64,000 nt of DNA from Acetomicrobium thermoterrenum DSM 13490. Lineage in GTDB: Bacteria; Synergistota; Synergistia; Synergistales; Acetomicrobiaceae. Of the stretch, positions 59,229 to 64,000 are shown piece by piece (the stretch's first letter is position 1; each line of letters begins with the position of its first letter). Both the position numbers and the translations under genes were made by a program. The notes under the pieces are model-generated. The model was not told the origin of the DNA, did no database searches, and worked only from the letters and a program-made list of their open reading frames with translations. The stretch is taken from assembly GCF_900107215.1 (NCBI RefSeq), contig NZ_FNPD01000007.1:62001-126000 (forward strand), read 5' to 3'.

Positions 59229-59901
59229 AATAGTTATCCCCCTTTACGACTAATGCATCTATTAAAATTCCCGGGGTCACGATCTCATTGGGATCCAGCT
59301 CTCCCACTTCCAGCACGCTGTCCACTTCCGCTACCACATAATCGGCAGCGGTAGCCATTATGGGGTTGAAATTTCTGTTGGTACCAAAATATGTAAGGTT
59401 TCCCATTCTGTCGGCTTGATATGCTCTTATTAAGGCTACATTAGCCCTGAGAGGGAGCTCCAGAAGGTACTTCTTTCCATCTATCTCCAGGACCTGCTTT
59501 CCTTCCTCCACTACAGTGCCTACTCCCGTTGGAGTAAGTATGCCGCCTAAACCGAAGCCACCTGCTCTTATCCTCTCTACAAAAGTCCCCTGGGGACAGA
59601 GTTCCAGTTCCAGCTTCCCCTCCATGTAAAACTGCCCAGTCTTTTTGTTAAGTCCAACGTGGGAAGCAACGACCTTTTTTACCTGTCCATTCGCCACTAA
59701 TTTTCCATGTCCCACATCTTCGTAAGCAGAGTCGTTTGCTATCAAGGTTAACTCCCCAACGCCGGACTCCACCAATGCGTCGACCAAAGTATAGGGAATG
59801 CCTCCGTAATTAAAACCACCTATTATTACGCTCATTCCTGGCTTAATGCATTTCACGGCCTCCGCCGCCGATAAGACAGGCTTTATTACCTTTTTAGCCA
59901 A
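59212..59901 (-). CDS. 3-oxoacid CoA-transferase, subunit A
   Basis: 229 residues from the TTG at 59901, which is preceded by GGGAGGTG at 8 bases; an ATG at 59958 would overlap the transporter gene and add an unrelated extension. The CoA-transferase landmark MSVIIGGFNYGGIPYTLVDAL near residue 22 and FGLGGILTPTGVGTVVEEGK near 115 are present. Partner of the subunit B encoded next. The upstream fused TRAP permease ends 46 bases before this start. Confidence 0.93.
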   Translation of the reverse strand: MAKKVIKPVLSAAEAVKCIKPGMSVIIGGFNYGGIPYTLVDALVESGVGELTLIANDSAYEDVGHGKLVANGQVKKVVASHVGLNKKTGQFYMEGKLELELCPQGTFVERIRAGGFGLGGILTPTGVGTVVEEGKQVLEIDGKKYLLELPLRANVALIRAYQADRMGNLTYFGTNRNFNPIMATAADYVVAEVDSVLEVGELDPNEIVTPGILIDALVVKGDNYYANRT

Positions 59902-59947
59902 AATATTGCACCTCCCTGCCCCAATGGGCAAATATTTATCTGTATAT

Positions 59948-61897
59948 TTATACGACATATTGCCTTAAGCGAACCTTTTGAAGCAAGAAAACTACCACGA
60001 TAACCGTTACGGCCAACAAATTGGCCAATAAAGAGGGATATATAATGGCAAAGGGCAATACTATGAAGGTCAATCTTTCGACGATGTTGAGCTTGGATAG
60101 GAAATGGCCCTGTATTCCTGCAGATAAGGCAATGACTGCCAGTATCGCCGTTACACAGCCTAATATGATGTGCAATATGTCTCCCTTTAAAAGCAAGTAA
60201 GGATTGTATACGAACATATAAGGGACCAAAAAACCGGCCGCAGCTGTAGCTAGCGCAGTAAAACCGGTCTTCATGGGATTAGATTTAGCTATGCCCGAAG
60301 CGGCATAGGTGGCCAAAGCAACGGGTGGTGTGACATCTGCCAAAACTCCAAAATAAAGACAAAAAAGGTGAGCCGAAAACATTGGAACGCCCATCTGCGC
60401 CAATGCAGGGGCAGCAAGGGTAGAAGTAATAATGTACTGAGCCGTCGTCGGCACTCCCATGCCAAGTATGATCGACCCAATCATGGTGAGTATCAGGGCA
60501 AAGGGAAGGATCCCGTGAGAGAGGCTCAACACGAATGAAGAAAAGGCAAGCCCCACTCCGGTAATGCCGATAACTCCGATGATTAATCCCGAACAAGCAC
60601 AAGCTGCAGCAACTTCCACTGCTCCAATGGCACCGTTTATCAAGGCATCGACGATTCTTTTTGGTGTCATGCGATATTCTTTCTTGCCTCCCCAGGACAC
60701 CACAACCAAAAGCACCAAAGACCAGAAGACAGCTTTTACGGGCGAATAACCAAGGGCTAAAAAGATGACCAACGTTACTATCGGCAAGAGCAAATGCCAT
60801 CCTTCTTTGAAGACAATTTTAAGCTTTGGCATGTTTTCAGCGCTGAATTTTTGTAATCCTATTCTTCCCGAACGAAAATGCACCATAAACCATATCGAGG
60901 CAAAATATAAAGTGGCTGGCACAGCTGCTGCTACAACTATTTCCCAATAAGAAACGCCTAAAAATTGGGCCATGATAAATGCTGCCGCCCCCATAACCGG
61001 AGGCATGACCTGCCCTCCTGTAGATGCAGCTGCGACGACGGCTCCGGAAAATTCGTTTTTATAACCCGACTGCTTCATAAGGGGAATTGTAAAAGCCCCC
61101 GTTGTCACTGCATTGGCAACGGAACTTCCGGAGACGGTCCCCATTAAACCGCTTGCGATTACCGCCGCCTTGCCGGGACCTCCCTGGCTTCGACCGGTGA
61201 GAGCAACGGCTAAATCGATAAAAAACTTGCCTGCCCCCGAGGAGCTTAAAAAAGCGCCAAACAAAACGAAGAGAAATATGAATGAGGCAGAAACGCCCAA
61301 GGGAACGCCGAAAATGCCGTCGGTGCGAAGATATTCGAAGGGAGCGAGCTCCTTGAGAGGAAATCCTCCATGACCTAAAAGCCCAGGAAAATAGGGTCCG
61401 AAAAGGGCGTATATCAGAGCAACTATGGCGACAATTGGCAAAGGCCAACCCATTGAACGCCTCGCTCCCTCGATGACCAAAATTATCATCATTAAGCCAA
61501 GATATATATCAGACGAGGTTGGCATCCCTTCGCGTTGAGATATGGCGTCCCAATTTAAGAGTATATTTAAACAACCTATGGCCAAAAGGATGGCGAAACC
61601 CCAGTCCCATATATCTATCTTATCCTTCGGCCTTCCCTTCGAAATGGGATACAGCAAAAAGAGGAGAACGCCCATAAACATCCAGTGCACGCCCCTTTGA
61701 TACATGGCTGGCAAAAGACCATATAAAGCGGTGTATAGATGAAATAACGAAGCAGATATGGCAATTCCGGCCACTAGCCACCATTGCCACCCTTTCAATT
61801 GACGTGCCTTTGATTCCACTTCCAGAATCTCGCTCTTGTTGGGCTCATCAAGGGATGAAGATATTTTAGGGTCATTATTGCGATCCTCGGTTACCAT
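59948..61897 (-). CDS. TRAP transporter fused permease (4TM/12TM)
   Basis: About 649 residues joining a DctQ-like four-segment part (about 35-140) to a DctM-like twelve-segment part, as usual for TAXI-TRAP systems. VSGSSVANAVTTGAFTIPLMK near 260, GGQVMPPVMGAAAFIMA near 295 and ADVTPPVALATYAASGIAKS near 520 are family signatures. The ATG at 61897 has GGGGG 9 bases upstream; an upstream GTG-like start at 61936 would run through the intercistronic hairpin. It works with the TAXI receptor encoded just upstream. Confidence 0.93.
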   Translation of the reverse strand: MVTEDRNNDPKISSSLDEPNKSEILEVESKARQLKGWQWWLVAGIAISASLFHLYTALYGLLPAMYQRGVHWMFMGVLLFLLYPISKGRPKDKIDIWDWGFAILLAIGCLNILLNWDAISQREGMPTSSDIYLGLMMIILVIEGARRSMGWPLPIVAIVALIYALFGPYFPGLLGHGGFPLKELAPFEYLRTDGIFGVPLGVSASFIFLFVLFGAFLSSSGAGKFFIDLAVALTGRSQGGPGKAAVIASGLMGTVSGSSVANAVTTGAFTIPLMKQSGYKNEFSGAVVAAASTGGQVMPPVMGAAAFIMAQFLGVSYWEIVVAAAVPATLYFASIWFMVHFRSGRIGLQKFSAENMPKLKIVFKEGWHLLLPIVTLVIFLALGYSPVKAVFWSLVLLVVVSWGGKKEYRMTPKRIVDALINGAIGAVEVAAACACSGLIIGVIGITGVGLAFSSFVLSLSHGILPFALILTMIGSIILGMGVPTTAQYIITSTLAAPALAQMGVPMFSAHLFCLYFGVLADVTPPVALATYAASGIAKSNPMKTGFTALATAAAGFLVPYMFVYNPYLLLKGDILHIILGCVTAILAVIALSAGIQGHFLSKLNIVERLTFIVLPFAIIYPSLLANLLAVTVIVVVFLLQKVRLRQYVV

Positions 61898-61922
61898 AAA
61901 AATGCCCCCTTTACTGTGAAGG

Positions 61923-61958
61923 AAAAATTGGCCCAACCGATATATCGCCGGCTGGGCC
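61923..61958 (-). terminator. hairpin with T run after the TAXI binding-protein gene
   Basis: On the minus strand GGCCCAGCCGG (61958-61948) pairs with 61940-61930 over 11 positions, two of them G-T, and is followed by AATTTTT (T run at 61927-61923). It lies 12 bases after the binding-protein stop and before the permease start, acting as a partial terminator between them. Confidence 0.7.
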
Positions 61959-61970
61959 TCTGAACTGTTC

Positions 61971-62930
61971 TTATTCTACAGGTACCTCTATGCCGTGCTC
62001 TTTAAAGTATTTTGCGGCCCCCGGATGGACAGGTATAATAGCAATGCTTGCCTCTTCGGGTACAAAATGCTCGGCCTGTGGAATGGATTTCATGATCTCT
62101 TCCCTATTTTCTATGATGGTCTTGACGAGCTTGTAGGCCAGTTCTTCATCCATGTCCTTGTTAACAACCAGGAAGTTGCCGTCGGCAACGGTGAGAACGT
62201 CTTCTTCTTTACCTGGATAGGTTCCTTTGGGGATTTTATAGGGAAACATGAAGGGAAATTTCTCTACTACCTTATCGACGACATCCTGTGGAATGGGTAT
62301 CATGACTATATCGCGAACAGCGGCCACTTCCAGCACTGCAGACCCGGGAGTGGCGAAGTTCCAAAAGACTACATCCACATTTCCGTCTTTAAGGGCCATT
62401 ACGCCCTCTGGTTGAGTCAGCTGTTGTTTTTTAATGTCCTTATCCGGATCTATTCCTGCCGCTTCCAGGATCATGTTCGTAAGAACCTGGTCGCCTCCGC
62501 CGGGCGCGCCGACGGAAACTCTTTTACCAATAATGTCCTCGAACTTGGTTATTCCCGTACCTTTCGTCGTCACTATGTGATGAGGCGCCGGATACATATG
62601 CATCAGTATTCGCAGGGGCAAAGCACCATCTTCTTCAAAGGCCTCCGTTCCGGTGTAGGCTTGGTAGAGTGTGGAGCCCATGGACATCCCTATATGCGCT
62701 CTACCTGAGGCCACAAGACGACAATTTTCCCTCGACGCGGAAGTAGCCCTGGATGTGGCTTTTACGTCGATGCCGGCCTTTGTCAAAATTTCCGCCATAA
62801 CCCCTCCTAAAGGATAGTATGTACCTCCAATCCCTCCTGATGCTATGGTGATATAAGTGACGGCGTAAGCTGTGCCCACAAAGGCTACCAAAGATAACAA
62901 AGCAACTGCCAATAACGTCCTTTTTTTCAT
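61971..62930 (-). CDS. TAXI-family TRAP substrate-binding protein
   Basis: 319-residue periplasmic receptor. A signal peptide ends near residue 23 (GTAYA-V), followed by the family's ITIASGGIGGTYYPLGGVMAEIL opening and the middle SVGAPGGGDQVLTNMILEAAG. The few TAXI proteins studied bind glutamate, 2-oxoglutarate or related acids. It is encoded between a class III aminotransferase and the fused permease, so an amino or keto acid is likely. The following hairpin probably raises its expression over the permease. Confidence 0.93.
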   Translation of the reverse strand: MKKRTLLAVALLSLVAFVGTAYAVTYITIASGGIGGTYYPLGGVMAEILTKAGIDVKATSRATSASRENCRLVASGRAHIGMSMGSTLYQAYTGTEAFEEDGALPLRILMHMYPAPHHIVTTKGTGITKFEDIIGKRVSVGAPGGGDQVLTNMILEAAGIDPDKDIKKQQLTQPEGVMALKDGNVDVVFWNFATPGSAVLEVAAVRDIVMIPIPQDVVDKVVEKFPFMFPYKIPKGTYPGKEEDVLTVADGNFLVVNKDMDEELAYKLVKTIIENREEIMKSIPQAEHFVPEEASIAIIPVHPGAAKYFKEHGIEVPVE

Positions 62931-63030
62931 AACCTACTCTCCTCCCTATTGTTTATTGTTTATTTTTTCGTCACATCAAAATCAACTAATCACTCTATAT
63001 CTATAGGCAACTTAAACCCAAAGGTGCACT

Positions 63031-64000
63031 TTAAAGCAACTTTTCAGCCGTCGCCGCTAATCCTTCTTCTAACTTGTTCAACAATTCATCTACCTGCTCG
63101 GCGGTTATGACGAGAGGAGGACCGATGAGGAAGTTGTCGCCATCTATGCCGTCCACCATCCCTCCGCCAGGGTAGATGACAAGCCCCCTATCGAGGCATT
63201 CCTTCATCGCCAACGCGGCAGCGCCTTTGCTTTTAGGGAATGGCTTTTTGCTTTCTTTATCCATGACCAGCTCTACGCCCCACATAAGCCCCCTTCCTCT
63301 TACATCTCCCACTATTGAATTGGAAGCCTCTATCTCTTTAAGGCCCCTGCCAAGTTTTTCGCCCTGAAGGCGAGCGTTAGTTACTAAATCGTGCTTTTTC
63401 ATGTATCGTATGACGGCAGCTGTAGCAGCACCGCTTACTGGATTTCCGTTGTAGGTGTGGCCATGGACAAAGGCACCGCTTCCGTTACGTATCGTCTCGG
63501 CGATCTCATTTCTAATGATGATTCCACCCGTAGGGACATAACCGGCGGCCATGCCCTTCGCCGTTGCGATTATGTCAGGGGTTACGTTCCAGTGGTTCAC
63601 GCAGAAGTTGACACCGGTCCTGCCGAAGCCAGTCATCACTTCGTCGGCAATGAGCAAAATGTCATAACGGTCGCATATTTCACGAACTATAGGCCAGTAT
63701 TCGTCGGGGGGGACCAACGCCCCAATGGCAGAACCGACCATGGGTTCGGCTATGAAGGCAGAGATATATTGGGAGCCGATATTTTTTATGATGTCCTCCA
63801 GCTGATGGGCGCAGGCAATGCCACATTCAGGATATTTCTTGCCAAAGGGACAGCGATAACAGTAATGAGCCACGATCTTGGGGTACTCTTTGAAGAGCGG
63901 AGAGTAGATGCGACGTCGGGGTATGCTGCCTCCGACTGCCATGGTACCAATTGTACTTCCATGATAGGAATTCCATCTGGCTACGATAAGTGCTTTAGAA
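63031..64000 (-). CDS. class III PLP aminotransferase, N-terminus beyond the window
   Basis: At least 322 residues; the frame is open to the window edge, and residues there (ARWNSYHGSTIG) match the internal class III motif, so the true start lies beyond 64000. DEVMTGFGRTG with the PLP-contacting Asp, the PLP lysine in IATAKGMAAGYVPTGG and the HGHTYNGNPVSGAA segment are clear. An insertion with four Cys (YCYRCPFGKKYPECGIAC) marks a subgroup and may bind metal. Likely substrates are omega- or beta-amino acids. It begins the TAXI-TRAP/CoA-transferase/thiolase gene string. Confidence 0.9.
   Translation of the reverse strand, partial: SKALIVARWNSYHGSTIGTMAVGGSIPRRRIYSPLFKEYPKIVAHYCYRCPFGKKYPECGIACAHQLEDIIKNIGSQYISAFIAEPMVGSAIGALVPPDEYWPIVREICDRYDILLIADEVMTGFGRTGVNFCVNHWNVTPDIIATAKGMAAGYVPTGGIIIRNEIAETIRNGSGAFVHGHTYNGNPVSGAATAAVIRYMKKHDLVTNARLQGEKLGRGLKEIEASNSIVGDVRGRGLMWGVELVMDKESKKPFPKSKGAAALAMKECLDRGLVIYPGGGMVDGIDGDNFLIGPPLVITAEQVDELLNKLEEGLAATAEKLL

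Noticed and set aside
61995-62708. 237-codon plus-strand frame opposite the TAXI gene
   Set aside because: Antisense shadow of a well-supported binding protein; no domain.
1-64000. CRISPR array, tRNA or rRNA genes
   Set aside because: No regularly spaced repeats of the right length and no cloverleaf or conserved rRNA blocks were seen on either strand; a reading by eye could miss a divergent tRNA.

Overview
The window reads as a piece of a diderm, anaerobic, amino-acid- and peptide-fermenting bacterium, most likely Synergistota and plausibly an Acetomicrobium-like moderate thermophile. The inference rests on gene content: three TRAP transport systems and a dipeptide-type ABC importer, an N-acyl-D-amino-acid deacylase, CoA-transferase plus thiolase, an archaeal-type fructose-1,6-bisphosphate aldolase/phosphatase, a fused AroK-AroB, DUF362/Mrp iron-sulfur genes, and outer-membrane machinery (secretin, TolC) showing two membranes. 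No tRNA, rRNA, CRISPR array, insertion sequence or prophage was recognised.

Layout. 0.2-5.9 kb: two complete DctPQM TRAP transporters, tail to tail. 6.0-6.9 kb: a secreted dienelactone-hydrolase-like enzyme. 7.1-15.1 kb: a peptide ABC importer (two ATPases, binding protein, two permeases) followed by a glutamine-amidotransferase-like peptidase and an N-acyl-D-amino-acid deacylase, preceded by a strong promoter with a perfect 20-bp palindrome at its start. 15.3-15.5 kb: a decayed gene fragment. 15.5-21.9 kb: an aromatic amino acid operon (DAHP synthase, tyrA, aroA, aroC, aroKB) in which every junction after the first gene overlaps. It sits behind what looks like a classical transcription attenuator: a leader peptide of 60 residues packed with Tyr, Phe and Trp codons, mutually exclusive RNA pairings and an intrinsic terminator. 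pheA converges on it from the minus strand at the end of a DUF362-DUF362-mrp-hypothetical-pilM gene string (21.9-27.9 kb).

28.1-29.1 kb: a two-TM RCK potassium channel with a non-canonical filter. 29.2-42.0 kb: a type IV pilus / type II-like locus on the minus strand (pilB, pilT, pilC; four prepilin-like genes and PilY1; pilN, pilO, pilP-like, pilQ), with pilM displaced by about 5 kb. Upstream of pilB lies an unusual 0.5-kb region with a broken small ORF, a terminator and short iterons. 42.5-48.0 kb: yjbQ, a mazEF-type toxin-antitoxin pair and a TolC-MacA-MacB efflux operon. 48.2-53.5 kb: an aminotransferase, a RelE-type toxin with an excisionase-like antitoxin, then FBP aldolase/phosphatase, panB and an unrecognised conserved-looking 420-residue protein.

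53.6-64.0 kb, minus strand: a YkvI-like membrane protein, a GlcD-type FAD oxidase, an RpiR regulator, and a likely catabolic operon (class III aminotransferase, TAXI binding protein, fused TRAP permease, CoA-transferase A and B, thiolase). Together the last group could import an amino acid, transaminate it to a 3-oxo acid, activate it with CoA and cleave it to acetyl-CoA.

The strongest candidate for something undescribed is the aro leader/attenuator at 15.5-15.85 kb. A secondary pattern is that three of the four transporter operons carry a strong hairpin directly after the binding-protein gene.
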